32,333 nucleotides of DNA from Microcaldota archaeon (GTDB taxonomy: Archaea > B1Sed10-29 > WALL01 > WAMD01). Location: the NCBI GenBank assembly GCA_027077895.1, contig JALWQZ010000002.1, positions 1 through 32,333 of the forward strand, given 5' to 3'. Under the pieces are notes generated by a model. The model saw nothing but the letters and a program-made list of their open reading frames with translations, had not been told where the DNA came from and did no database searches. Positions 6,739 through 14,742 of the stretch are shown one piece after another. The stretch's first letter is position 1. The number at the start of each line of letters is the position of its first letter. A program made the translations under genes and the position numbers.

Positions 6739-9354
6739 GTGTTGGATATAGACGACCCAGATAAATTTAAAGATACTAAAATCGATGAGGTCCTGTCGGT
6801 TCTAGAAACCTCAAAAGACGGACTATCAACAAAGGAAGCAAAAAGAAGATTGGAAAAGTTCGGGGAGAACAAGATAGAAGAGAAGGAACTCCCTGAATGG
6901 AAAAAGTTCCTAAAACACTTCTGGGGACCAATTCCATGGATGATTGAAATCGCTGCAATACTCTCTGCTTTCTTGCACAAATGGGAAGATTTCTCTGTAA
7001 TCATGTTGATGCTCATCATAAACGTCGGTGTAGACTACTGGCAGGAAAGAAAGGCAGGGTCAGCAATAAAGGCATTGAAAAAGAGGTTGGAGGTAAAGGC
7101 CAAAGTCTTAAGAGATGGCAAATGGGTTGAGATACCTGCTAGTCAGTTAGTGCCCGGAGATATAGTGAGAGTTAGAATAGGTGACATGATCCCTGCTGAT
7201 CTAAAACTCATAGATGGGGATTATGTTCTAGTAGACCAGTCCGCATTAACTGGGGAATCACTACCTGTGACAAAGCACGCTGGTGACCTAGCATATACAG
7301 GCACCATTGTCAAAAAGGGAGGCATGACAGGTGTTGTAATTGCGACAGGATTTAACACAAAATTCGGGAAGAACGCGGCATTGGTCACAAAGGCAGAAAT
7401 GCAAAAGGTTGGGCACCTACAGCAGATGGTCGTTAGAATAACAGACTACCTGATCATACTGACACTGGTACTTGCGGCAATAATAATGATTGTTGCACTA
7501 TATCGGGGGCAGAATATACTTGAATTTACCAGGTTCGCTCTAGTTCTAGTGGTGGCGTCTATACCCGTCGCCCTGCCAGCCGTGTTATCGGTTACAATGG
7601 CAATAGGTGCGATGGATCTAGCAAGAAAAAATGCAATAGTAAAACACTTAAAGGCCATACAGGAATTAGCAAGTGTCGACACATTGTGTGTAGATAAGAC
7701 CGGAACACTAACAAAGAATCAACTGGTCATATCCAATCCCATAACATATGGAAAATTTAAACCAAAGGATGTCGTGTATTATGCTCTCCTTGCCTCACGC
7801 ATAGAAGACAAGGATCCGCTTGAACTCACAATATACAAATCCGCAGAGAAGTTTGGCCTGAAAAATGTGTACAAGAACGTGAAACTACTCTCATTTGTTC
7901 CGTTTGACCCAAAAATAAAGAGGTCAGAAGCAAAGGTAAAGGTTGGTAGGAAAACAATTGAGGTAATAAAAGGCGCGCCTCAAGTCATCGTGGGCATAAC
8001 GAATCTAAAAGGGAAAGAGAAAGAAAAGGTGGAGAACGATATTTACAACCTAGCAACTAGAGGCTACAGAACAATAGGTGTTGCTGTTAAACTAAAAGAC
8101 AAGTGGGAACTAGTTGGATTAATACCCATGTATGACCCACCAAGAGAGGACGCCAAGGAAACAATAGACCACCTAAAGAATATGGGCGTAACTGTGAAGA
8201 TGGTGACAGGAGATAACAAAGCAATCGCAAAGGAAATCGCCAAGATACTTGGTATAGGTGAGAATATACTAACACCGAAGGAGATGACAGGTGAAGACCA
8301 AGAGGAACTCATACTGCTAGCCAAGATATTATCAAAAGAGATATACAAGAAGTTAAAGAAGAAGACGACAGACGAGGATGCCGAAGAATTTGCAAGAAAG
8401 ATAACTCAGGAAATTGTGAAGGAGTTTGAGAACTTGCATATACCAAAGGGAACTGTGAAGAAGCACGAAGCAGAAATTGCCGAGTTAGTCGAGGATGCAG
8501 ACGGTTTTGCAGAAGTCTATCCTGAACACAAGTATCTAATCGTCAACAGTCTACAGAAAAAAGATCATATCGTGGCAATGACTGGGGATGGTGTAAACGA
8601 TGCCCCAGCGCTCAAAAAAGCAGATTGTGGGATTGCGGTGGATAAAGCCACAGATGCCGCTAGGATGGCAGCGGACATAGTGCTCATGGCGCCTGGAATA
8701 AATGTCATCGCAGATGCAGTGACAGAAGCCAGACAGATATTCAAGAGAATGAATGCCTATGTCATATACAGGATATCAGAAACAATCAGAGTTATGTTCT
8801 TCATGACTCTAGCAATAGTATTCTTAAACACATATCCAATTACTGCAATAATGATAGTGTTACTAGCGTTACTGAATGACATACCAATACTTACGATTGC
8901 ATATGATAACGCAGAGCCTTCCGGCCACGCTGAGAGATGGGAAACACATGCAATAGTCATAATGTCCACTGTTTTGGGTCTCACAGGTGTGGTGTCAACG
9001 TTCCTACTATACTACCTAGCCAAGGTTTATTTCCATTTACCAGAAGGTGTTGTGTCAACGTTGATGTTCCTAAAACTAGCAGTAGCAGGACACTTTACAT
9101 TGTACCTCGCTAGGCACTCAAAGCCATTCTGGGCAAAGCCATGGCCTTCCAAGACTCTACTGATAGCGTCAGAATCAACCAAGGTACTGGCAACTCTATT
9201 CGCGGTATACGGTATCCTAGTGCCTGCAATAGGGTGGACACTGTCATTAATAGCATGGGGTTACGCATTCGTCTGGTTCCTAATACTGGACGGTGTAAAG
9301 GTGTTCACGTACCGTGTTATGAAGAGGCACAATATCGCGTACGTAAGTGACTGA
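6739..9354 (+). CDS. P-type (P3A) plasma-membrane H+-ATPase
   Basis: 871 residues from the GTG at 6739. An in-frame GTG at 6730 lies inside the Shine-Dalgarno GAGGTGAT and is less likely. Order: N-terminal cation-ATPase domain, TM1-2, actuator domain with TGES (171-174), TM3-4 with the PVALPAVLSV motif typical of P3A pumps, phosphorylation motif DKTGTLT (Asp319), N-domain with KGAP, hinge TGDGVNDAPALKKAD (615 onward), then TM5-10. Closest types are yeast/plant PMA and the methanogen PMA-like pumps, so ATP-driven proton export is expected. Before the conserved ADGFAEVYPEHK there is a charged helical stretch (about DNA 8280-8490), apparently longer than in eukaryotic PMA. There is no long C-terminal autoinhibitory domain. 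Confidence 0.95.
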   Translation: MLDIDDPDKFKDTKIDEVLSVLETSKDGLSTKEAKRRLEKFGENKIEEKELPEWKKFLKHFWGPIPWMIEIAAILSAFLHKWEDFSVIMLMLIINVGVDYWQERKAGSAIKALKKRLEVKAKVLRDGKWVEIPASQLVPGDIVRVRIGDMIPADLKLIDGDYVLVDQSALTGESLPVTKHAGDLAYTGTIVKKGGMTGVVIATGFNTKFGKNAALVTKAEMQKVGHLQQMVVRITDYLIILTLVLAAIIMIVALYRGQNILEFTRFALVLVVASIPVALPAVLSVTMAIGAMDLARKNAIVKHLKAIQELASVDTLCVDKTGTLTKNQLVISNPITYGKFKPKDVVYYALLASRIEDKDPLELTIYKSAEKFGLKNVYKNVKLLSFVPFDPKIKRSEAKVKVGRKTIEVIKGAPQVIVGITNLKGKEKEKVENDIYNLATRGYRTIGVAVKLKDKWELVGLIPMYDPPREDAKETIDHLKNMGVTVKMVTGDNKAIAKEIAKILGIGENILTPKEMTGEDQEELILLAKILSKEIYKKLKKKTTDEDAEEFARKITQEIVKEFENLHIPKGTVKKHEAEIAELVEDADGFAEVYPEHKYLIVNSLQKKDHIVAMTGDGVNDAPALKKADCGIAVDKATDAARMAADIVLMAPGINVIADAVTEARQIFKRMNAYVIYRISETIRVMFFMTLAIVFLNTYPITAIMIVLLALLNDIPILTIAYDNAEPSGHAERWETHAIVIMSTVLGLTGVVSTFLLYYLAKVYFHLPEGVVSTLMFLKLAVAGHFTLYLARHSKPFWAKPWPSKTLLIASESTKVLATLFAVYGILVPAIGWTLSLIAWGYAFVWFLILDGVKVFTYRVMKRHNIAYVSD

Positions 9355-9363
9355 GGTGATTAT

Positions 9364-10776
9364 ATGTATGGAGGTTATTCATATATTGATAAAAAGTATA
9401 AACCAGGAAAGGATGATTTCATAGTCCTTTTCTGGATGGATGGTCACGCAAAGATCGAAAAACTAGCAGAAGCAGTGGCTAGTGAATCCAGCGTTGGCAC
9501 CTGGACAAAGATAAAAACAATGAACGCAAAGGTCTTCAGAGAGTACAGGGCGAGGATATTCAAGATAATCAAAGTAACCGAAAACTCTGGTTTTGTTTAC
9601 ATGGCATACCCATGGCAGCACTTTGACCAGAAGAATGTCTTGCAATTCTACGCAGGCGTCCTAGGAAATCTATTTGGCTTGAAGGAGTTGGAGGATTGCT
9701 ACGTCCTGGACGTAAAACTCCCTGAGAAATACCAAAAGCAATTTTCTGGTCCAGGATTCGGAATGGAAGGAATCAGAAAGTACGTTGGAACAAAGAAAAA
9801 CAGGAGACCACACGTTGGAACAATAGTCAAACCAAAGGTGGGACTGACTCCAAAGGAATTCTCAGAGGTCGCCTACAAGGCATGGTCTGGTGGTTTAGAC
9901 CTAGTCAAGGACGACGAAAACCTAGTCGACCAAAAATTCTGCCCATGGAAGAAGAGATTCGATCTAGTCAGCAAAGCACTTGACAAAGCAGAACAGGAGA
10001 CAGGTGAAAAGAAACTCTATGCAACTAACATAACTGATTCCAGTATTGATAGAATGATTGAAAGACTAGAGTATGTGAAGGATTCTGGGATGAAGATGAT
10101 AATGCTTGATGTTTACATCCTAGGTATCCCAGCATTGATGGAGATGGTCAATGAAGCAAAAAAAGCCAAGTTATTCATACACGCACATAGAGCAGGATAC
10201 GCTGCGCACCACAGAGGAAACTTCGGGGTAAACTTCGCAATATACGAGAGATTCTGGAGGATGATAGGTGTTGACCAATTGCACATAGGAACAGGAGTAG
10301 GTAAGATGGAAGGGGGAACCCTGTGGATAAACCATCTGCACAAACTGGCACAAGATTATGAAATCCCAGAAAAATTCTACTTAGGAAGCCTAGGCCAAAC
10401 ATGGATAAAAACCATAAAACCATTGTTTGCTGTGGCAAGTGGCGGGATGGACCCGGGTAGAGTGGACGCGGCCGTTGCTCTCCACGGAAAGGATGTTATA
10501 ATACAAGCAGGTGGGGGTGTGCACGGGCACCCAGGTGGGACCATGGCCGGAGCAAGAGCACTGAGGCAGGCAGCAGATGCAGTCGTAGAGGGAATCCCAG
10601 CACCAGAATACGCTAAGACTCACAAAGAACTAGCCCAAGCACTAAAACACTGGGGTTACATAAAGCCCAAGCAGATAAAGGACAAACTAGCATTTGAAAA
10701 GAAGAAAAGGTCATTCCTAACAAAAACAGTGAAAAACAGAGGTATGGCAGGAATACGGTCTATCTGGGAGTTATAA
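9364..10776 (+). CDS. rbcL: ribulose-1,5-bisphosphate carboxylase large subunit, archaeal form III-like
   Basis: 470 residues, longer than most form III enzymes. Spinach-equivalent residues are present: Glu41 (E60), Thr46-Trp47, Asn102 (N123), Lys156 and Lys158 (K175/K177), carbamate Lys182 with Asp184 and Glu185 (KDDE), His275-Arg276, His307 (H327), loop-6 Lys314 (K334), Ser359-Gly-Gly (S379) and the GGG at 383-385. It should therefore be a true carboxylase rather than a RuBisCO-like protein. Archaeal forms usually process ribulose bisphosphate from AMP or phosphoribosyl salvage. Motif variants HAHRAGYAAHHRG and SGGMDPGRV differ from the usual form III text, so the subtype (III-a, III-b, III-c or II/III) is left open. 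No AMP phosphorylase or ribose-1,5-bisphosphate isomerase is in the window. Shine-Dalgarno GAGGTGAT precedes the ATG, 9 bases after the pump gene. Confidence 0.95.
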   Translation: MYGGYSYIDKKYKPGKDDFIVLFWMDGHAKIEKLAEAVASESSVGTWTKIKTMNAKVFREYRARIFKIIKVTENSGFVYMAYPWQHFDQKNVLQFYAGVLGNLFGLKELEDCYVLDVKLPEKYQKQFSGPGFGMEGIRKYVGTKKNRRPHVGTIVKPKVGLTPKEFSEVAYKAWSGGLDLVKDDENLVDQKFCPWKKRFDLVSKALDKAEQETGEKKLYATNITDSSIDRMIERLEYVKDSGMKMIMLDVYILGIPALMEMVNEAKKAKLFIHAHRAGYAAHHRGNFGVNFAIYERFWRMIGVDQLHIGTGVGKMEGGTLWINHLHKLAQDYEIPEKFYLGSLGQTWIKTIKPLFAVASGGMDPGRVDAAVALHGKDVIIQAGGGVHGHPGGTMAGARALRQAADAVVEGIPAPEYAKTHKELAQALKHWGYIKPKQIKDKLAFEKKKRSFLTKTVKNRGMAGIRSIWEL

Positions 10777-10785
10777 CCCCAATAT

Positions 10786-10793
10786 TTTTAAAC
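10786..10793 (+). promoter_or_regulatory. TATA box for tRNA-Asp
   Basis: An A/T block including TTTTTAAA lies about 27-34 bases before the tRNA start at 10820, after the RuBisCO stop. Confidence 0.5.
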
Positions 10794-10819
10794 CCCTCCT
10801 ATTATAACTAACTCGCATT

Positions 10820-10892
10820 GCCCCGGTAGTCTAGTGGTCTAGGATGCGGGCCTGTCGAGCCCGCGGCCCGGGTTCGAATCCCGGCCGGGGCG
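10820..10892 (+). tRNA. tRNA-Asp (anticodon GUC)
   Basis: Acceptor GCCCCGG/CCGGGGC with discriminator G73, the Asp identity base. Anticodon stem CGGGC/GCCCG with loop CTGTCGA; anticodon GTC at 10854-10856. T arm CCGGG-TTCGAAT-CCCGG. The D stem relies on two G-U pairs. CCA is not encoded and there is no intron. Confidence 0.95.
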
Positions 10893-10905
10893 CTTAACTA
10901 AAACA

Positions 10906-10913
10906 TTTATAAA
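10906..10913 (+). promoter_or_regulatory. TATA box upstream of the candidate small RNA
   Basis: TTTATAAA, the same octamer as the one at 11025. A start 24-30 bases downstream would fall at about 10936-10942, just before the first hairpin of the candidate RNA. Confidence 0.5.
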
Positions 10914-10937
10914 TCCCTAGTACCAAAATACACCCAT

Positions 10938-11024
10938 CATATTGACGCTCTGCAAAGAGCGACTCCCCTAGCCTAGCGGGCAACCAACGAGTCCCGCCTG
11001 AGGGAGATGGAGTGGAAGGTTAGG
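10938..11024 (+). ncRNA. candidate structured small RNA with possible pseudoknot
   Basis: No protein frame is apparent. Three stems can be drawn by eye: CGCTCT (10946-10951) and AGAGCG (10956-10961) closing a GCAA tetraloop; CTCCC (10963-10967) with GGGAG (11002-11006); and inside it GCGGG (10976-10980) with CCCGC (10993-10997). In addition CCTAGCC (10967-10973) can pair with GGTTAGG (11018-11024) as a pseudoknot, competing only for base 10967. A TATA box sits at the right distance upstream, and a second TATA box starts right after the last pairing element. I recognise no known family: it lacks tRNA T-arm, C/D-box and SRP signatures. It could be an independent sRNA or a riboswitch-like first part of the ribosomal leader. 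The 5' end is estimated. Confidence 0.4.
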
Positions 11025-11032
11025 TTTATAAA
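11025..11032 (+). promoter_or_regulatory. TATA box of the ribosomal-protein operon
   Basis: TTTATAAA predicts transcription starting near 11055-11060, giving a leader of about 90 bases before the L3 ATG at 11147. Confidence 0.55.
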
Positions 11033-11056
11033 TACCTGACCATAAAAACTAGGCAT

Positions 11057-11134
11057 ACCGCGTGAAATCCCACGTGGTTCCAGCAGTTCCCCTTCTGCTC
11101 CTGCTCCAAGGTTGGGGGTTAGCACTAGCTGACC
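11057..11134 (+). promoter_or_regulatory. hairpin-rich 5' leader of the ribosomal operon
   Basis: Three hairpins precede the L3 ribosome-binding site. The first is ACCGCGTG (11057-11064) with CACGTGGT (11071-11078), eight pairs including one G-U. The second is AGCAG (11082-11086) with CTGCT (11095-11099), with a second CTGCT at 11101 offering an alternative. The third is GGTTAGC (11117-11123) with GCTGACC (11128-11134), seven pairs ending three bases before the GGTGAT site (11138-11143). The last is well placed to influence L3 translation, for example by binding a ribosomal protein in feedback control; that role is inference. Confidence 0.45.
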
Positions 11135-11146
11135 GTAGGTGATAAA

Positions 11147-12139
11147 ATGAGTAAGATGACAAAACCTAGGGCTGGATCACTGGCGTTTTCCCCTAGAGTC
11201 AGGGCTAGAAGAATTTATCCTAGGATAACATCCTGGCCAGAATCCACCGAGACAAAGCCCCTAGCCTTCGCCGGATACAAGGCAGGCATGACCCACATCA
11301 TCGCCGTTGACAAATACAAAAACTCGCCAACGTATGAACAGAAGGTTTCTATTCCAGTAACAATCGTTGAGGTCCCACCCATAACTGTCTTTGGTGTAAG
11401 AGCGTACGCAAAAACACCATATGGGAGAAAGGTATTAACCGAGGTATGGGCAGACAATCTAGACAATAACCTCAAAAGAAGAGTAAAAACCCCAAAATCA
11501 AAGAAATCCGATTTCTCTGTTCTTGAAAACATTATAGACCAAATATCCGAGATCCGCCTTCTCGTGCACACAAATCCACCATTCAAGAAGACACCAGAGG
11601 TATTTGAGATAAAAGTAGGCGGAGATCCTAAATCTGCACTTGAGTACGCAAAGGAAAAACTAGGAAAACAAATAACAATAAACGACGTATTCAAGGAAGG
11701 AGATTATGTTGACGCAATCGCGGTAACCAAGGGGAAGGGAATCCAAGGACCTGTTTACAGATGGGGTATAAAAATACAATATAGAAAAGCACACGGATTC
11801 AGAAGGCACGTTGGTGCTCTAGGGCCGTGGCATCCGACAAAGACAATGTGGAGGATACCACAGGCAGGACAAACAGGATTCCATGTAAGAACGGAAATCA
11901 ACAAGAGGATCATAAAAATAGGGAACAACGGCTCAGATGTGAATCCGATTGGTGGAATACCCCACTACGGGCTGGTAAAGGGCTCGTATATACTGGTAAA
12001 GGGATCACTACCTGGACCAAAGAAGAGGTTAATCATATTCAGGCAAGCATTGAGACCACCTAAAGTACAGGGGGTATTACCTGAACTGATAAAGATCTCC
12101 CAGGAATCTCAACAAGGAACTAGGGTGAAGGCCATATGA
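11147..12139 (+). CDS. rpl3: large ribosomal subunit protein L3 (uL3)
   Basis: 330 residues, normal for archaeal/eukaryotic uL3. The N-terminal loop has the PRAGSLAFSPR text typical of the family, then AGYKAGMTHI, and the central tip HVGALGPWHPTKTMWRIPQAGQTGFHVRTEINK that reaches toward the peptidyl-transferase centre. It binds 23S rRNA domain VI early in assembly. Start ATG follows GGTGAT with three bases between. It is the first gene of the long ribosomal cluster, and its stop overlaps the L4 start (ATGA). Confidence 0.97.
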   Translation: MSKMTKPRAGSLAFSPRVRARRIYPRITSWPESTETKPLAFAGYKAGMTHIIAVDKYKNSPTYEQKVSIPVTIVEVPPITVFGVRAYAKTPYGRKVLTEVWADNLDNNLKRRVKTPKSKKSDFSVLENIIDQISEIRLLVHTNPPFKKTPEVFEIKVGGDPKSALEYAKEKLGKQITINDVFKEGDYVDAIAVTKGKGIQGPVYRWGIKIQYRKAHGFRRHVGALGPWHPTKTMWRIPQAGQTGFHVRTEINKRIIKIGNNGSDVNPIGGIPHYGLVKGSYILVKGSLPGPKKRLIIFRQALRPPKVQGVLPELIKISQESQQGTRVKAI

Positions 12140-12921
12140 AAGCAAAGGTATACACTCCAACGGGAGCAGCCAAAGGGGAAATTGAACTCCCCAACGTATT
12201 CAGTGCACCTTACAGGCCAGACATCATAAGAAGGGTGTTCACAATCATACAAAGCCACAAGTTCCAGCCAAAGGGTGTTTATTATCTAGCAGGGAAGGAC
12301 ACATCCGCAGAGTACATAGGTAGAAGGGACGCATTCAGGTCTGGGATAAACAGGGGGAATTCTAGACTACCTAGGACGAAGCCAGGTGGTGGAGGCCTAG
12401 GTGATGTAGCAAGAGTACCTCATGCCAAAGGTGGTTTTAGAGCACATCCACCTAAAGTTGAGAAAAATCTGTACAAGCAAGTTAACAAGAAGGAAAAAAT
12501 CCTCGCATTAAGGTCTGCAATTGCTGCAAGTGCAAATCCATTCATTGTAAAAAGAAGGGGGCACAAAATACCCGAAGGTATTGAATTGCCGATTGTCGTT
12601 GATGATGGTGTTCAGGATCTCAAGAAAACAAAGGATATCGTGAAACTACTTGAGCAACTAGGACTAAAGGACGAACTAGAGAGAGCAAAGGAGAAGAAGA
12701 TAAGAGCAGGCAAGGGAAAGATGAGAGGGAGGAAATACAAAAAGAAAACATCAATCCTATTTGTTGTAAACAACGTGAAATTCGCAAAGGTTGTTGAGAA
12801 CATACCTGGAGTTGATGCAGTCTTGGTAAAAGATCTAAGCGTGAAAGACCTTGCTCCAGGAGGAGAAGCAGGAAGACTGACTGTATGGACAGAGTCTGCA
12901 ATAAAAGCGTTAGGTGAGTAG
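12136..12921 (+). CDS. rpl4: large ribosomal subunit protein L4 (uL4, archaeal L4e type)
   Basis: 261 residues. It has the archaeal/eukaryotic uL4 layout: a short N-domain (PTGAAKGEIELP), the long exit-tunnel loop (RLPRTKPGGGGLGDVARVPHAKGGFRAHPPK) and the C-terminal alpha/beta core (KTSILFVVNN, then a PGVDAVLVKDLSVKDLAPGG tail). It binds 23S rRNA and lines the peptide exit tunnel. ATG at 12136 overlaps the L3 stop by four bases, implying translational coupling. Confidence 0.97.
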   Translation: MKAKVYTPTGAAKGEIELPNVFSAPYRPDIIRRVFTIIQSHKFQPKGVYYLAGKDTSAEYIGRRDAFRSGINRGNSRLPRTKPGGGGLGDVARVPHAKGGFRAHPPKVEKNLYKQVNKKEKILALRSAIAASANPFIVKRRGHKIPEGIELPIVVDDGVQDLKKTKDIVKLLEQLGLKDELERAKEKKIRAGKGKMRGRKYKKKTSILFVVNNVKFAKVVENIPGVDAVLVKDLSVKDLAPGGEAGRLTVWTESAIKALGE

Positions 12922-12922
12922 A

Positions 12923-13174
12923 ATGGGAGTTATACTACATCCGTTGATGACCGAAAAGGCCGTGCAGATGATTGAAACAGAGAACAAAATAACATTTATC
13001 GTAAAGAAGAACGCAACAAAACCAGAGATAAAATCAGAAATAGAAAGCATGTATGGTGTGAAGGTTGATAAGGTAACAACCATGATAGACAGAAAAGGTA
13101 GGAAAAAGGCGTATGTGACCCTTAACAAGAAGAATCCAGCGTCTGAACTTGCCACAAAATTGAATATGATATGA
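12923..13174 (+). CDS. rpl23: large ribosomal subunit protein L23 (uL23)
   Basis: 83 residues, typical of archaeal uL23. It starts with ILHPLMTEKAVQMIE and carries the VxKVxTMxxRKGRKKAYVTL hairpin near the end. It sits at the tunnel exit and docks SRP and the translocon. The ATG at 12923, four bases after GGTGAG, is preferred over an in-frame GTG at 12914 that lies within that site. It begins two bases after the L4 stop. Confidence 0.96.
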   Translation: MGVILHPLMTEKAVQMIETENKITFIVKKNATKPEIKSEIESMYGVKVDKVTTMIDRKGRKKAYVTLNKKNPASELATKLNMI

Positions 13175-13184
13175 GGGATGCCAT

Positions 13185-13895
13185 ATGGGTAAACCATTAA
13201 TTCATCAAAGAAGAGGTAAAGGATCACCAGCATTCAAGGCACCTAGTCACAGATTCAAGACTAGGGCAAGATATGCTCAATTTAACGAAACAGTTTATGG
13301 AGAAGTTGTTGATTTCATAGATGATCCATCAAAGCATACATTGGTAATGAAGATAAGATGGGACAATGGAACAGTATCAGAATACCTTGCCCCAGAGGGG
13401 ATAGGAGTAGGTGATAGAATAGCACAGGGAACAGATGCAGGCATTGCAATCGGAAATATACTACCCCTATCAGCAATACCAGAAGGTGTACCTATATTCA
13501 ATATTGAAGGAAGACCAGGGAATGGAGGCTCACTAGTTAGATCAAGCGGTGCAACAAGTTACATCGTGTCAAAAGACAAGAAACAAGCGCTAATCAAGAT
13601 GCCATCAGGAAAAACAAAAACTGTGAAACTGAATTCGCTGGCAACAATAGGTGTTGCATCAGGGGGTGGAAGGCCCGAAAAACCACTTGTAAAGGCAGGA
13701 AATGCCTACTACAAGAATAAGGCAAGAAATCACTGGTGGCCAAGAGTCAGAGGAATCGCAATGAATCCTGTTGATCACCCATTCGGTGGGAAAGAGCACC
13801 ACCCAGGTAAATCAACAACAACAAAGAGGACTGCGCCTCCTGGAAGAAAGGTCGGTCACATCGCTGCTAGGAGGACAGGTAGGAGAAAGAGGTGA
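13185..13895 (+). CDS. rpl2: large ribosomal subunit protein L2 (uL2)
   Basis: 236 residues, archaeal uL2 length. The N-terminus GKPLIHQRRGKGSPAFKAPSH and the C-terminal RGIAMNPVDHPFGGKEH are family signatures; the latter contains the conserved His near the peptidyl-transferase centre and is followed by a basic tail. It helps subunit association and catalysis. Preceded by GGGATG; the stop TGA (13893-13895) lies within the ribosome-binding site of S19. Confidence 0.97.
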   Translation: MGKPLIHQRRGKGSPAFKAPSHRFKTRARYAQFNETVYGEVVDFIDDPSKHTLVMKIRWDNGTVSEYLAPEGIGVGDRIAQGTDAGIAIGNILPLSAIPEGVPIFNIEGRPGNGGSLVRSSGATSYIVSKDKKQALIKMPSGKTKTVKLNSLATIGVASGGGRPEKPLVKAGNAYYKNKARNHWWPRVRGIAMNPVDHPFGGKEHHPGKSTTTKRTAPPGRKVGHIAARRTGRRKR

Positions 13896-13900
13896 TTTTG

Positions 13901-14293
13901 TTGGCAAAGATATTCAAATATCGTGGGTACACACTTGAGGAGTTAAGAGCCATGGAGGAAGAAGACCTAGACAAACTTGCAAACCTCCTCCCCGCACCTG
14001 CTAGGAGAAAAATAAAGAGAGGGTTCACAAAGGAGGATAGGATACTCCTCAAGAAACTAAAACAAAAGCCCGATAAGATCATAAGAACCCACGATAGAGA
14101 TATGATAATACTCCCGAGTATGGTAAATAGAAAAATTGCTATCCATAATGGAAAAGAGTTTGTGTATGTTGACATAAAGCCAGAGATGATTGGACACAGG
14201 CTCGGAGAATATGCACCAACCAGGAAGGAGGTTAAACACTCTGGTCCAGGTGTGGGTGCTACAAGATCAACTAAATTCGTATCTGCTAAGTGA
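13901..14293 (+). CDS. rps19: small ribosomal subunit protein S19 (uS19)
   Basis: 130 residues. FKYRGYTLEEL at the N-terminus, KIIRTHDRDMIILPSMVNRKIAIHNGKEF in the middle and HRLGEYAPTRKEVKHSGPGVGATRS near the end match archaeal uS19, which sits at the 30S head with S13. Start choice: GAGGTGAT (13889-13896) contains an in-frame GTG at 13892; TTG at 13901 gives a four-base spacing like its neighbours, with TTG at 13898 as an alternative. Confidence 0.95.
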   Translation: MAKIFKYRGYTLEELRAMEEEDLDKLANLLPAPARRKIKRGFTKEDRILLKKLKQKPDKIIRTHDRDMIILPSMVNRKIAIHNGKEFVYVDIKPEMIGHRLGEYAPTRKEVKHSGPGVGATRSTKFVSAK

Positions 14294-14304
14294 AGGTGAG
14301 ATAG

Positions 14305-14739
14305 ATGGCATACTCTATGCAAGTGAACGATGAAAAAATTGCAAAAGCGTGCATGAAGGACATTGACCTATCATACAAGAAGGCAGCGGTAGTCATGGAT
14401 GCAATAAGGGGAATGCCCCTACTTAAAGCAGAGGAATATTTAGAAGAGGTTATTGAGAAAAAAAGACCAATACCATTCAAAAAGTACAACACAGGAGTAG
14501 GACATAAACCTGGGGGTGTTATAGGTAAGTATCCAGTAAAGGCAGCCCAAATGATACTAAAACTCCTAAGGAATGTTGAAAACAACGCAGAGAATAAAGG
14601 CCTAGATAAAGAAAAATTGGTCATAATCCACGCAAAGGCAGATAAGGGAGCAGTGCTTAAGAGGAGGGCTCCAAGAGGCAGATGGAGATACAACAATCTT
14701 GTACTTGCTCACATAGAAGTAATAGTGAGGGAGGTCTGA
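14305..14739 (+). CDS. rpl22: large ribosomal subunit protein L22 (uL22)
   Basis: 144 residues of archaeal uL22 type. It has the early helix DLSYKKAAVVMDAIRGMPLLKAEEYLEEV, a GVGHKPGGVIGKYPVKAAQMILKLL stretch and the tunnel-hairpin motif LKRRAPRGRWRYNN. It contributes to the exit-tunnel wall with L4. The start follows GGTGAGATAG, and S3 begins three bases after its stop. Confidence 0.96.
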   Translation: MAYSMQVNDEKIAKACMKDIDLSYKKAAVVMDAIRGMPLLKAEEYLEEVIEKKRPIPFKKYNTGVGHKPGGVIGKYPVKAAQMILKLLRNVENNAENKGLDKEKLVIIHAKADKGAVLKRRAPRGRWRYNNLVLAHIEVIVREV

Positions 14740-14742
14740 GCC

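Noticed and set aside
10938..11024. tRNA-like or split-tRNA fragment upstream of L3
   Set aside because: There is no T arm, no acceptor pairing and no BHB motif; the helices do not form a cloverleaf.
13892..13903. GTG 13892 as start of S19, and similar in-frame GTGs at 3207, 6730, 12914, 16446 and 22453
   Set aside because: Each lies within the Shine-Dalgarno of the gene itself; the next start codon gives the normal spacing.
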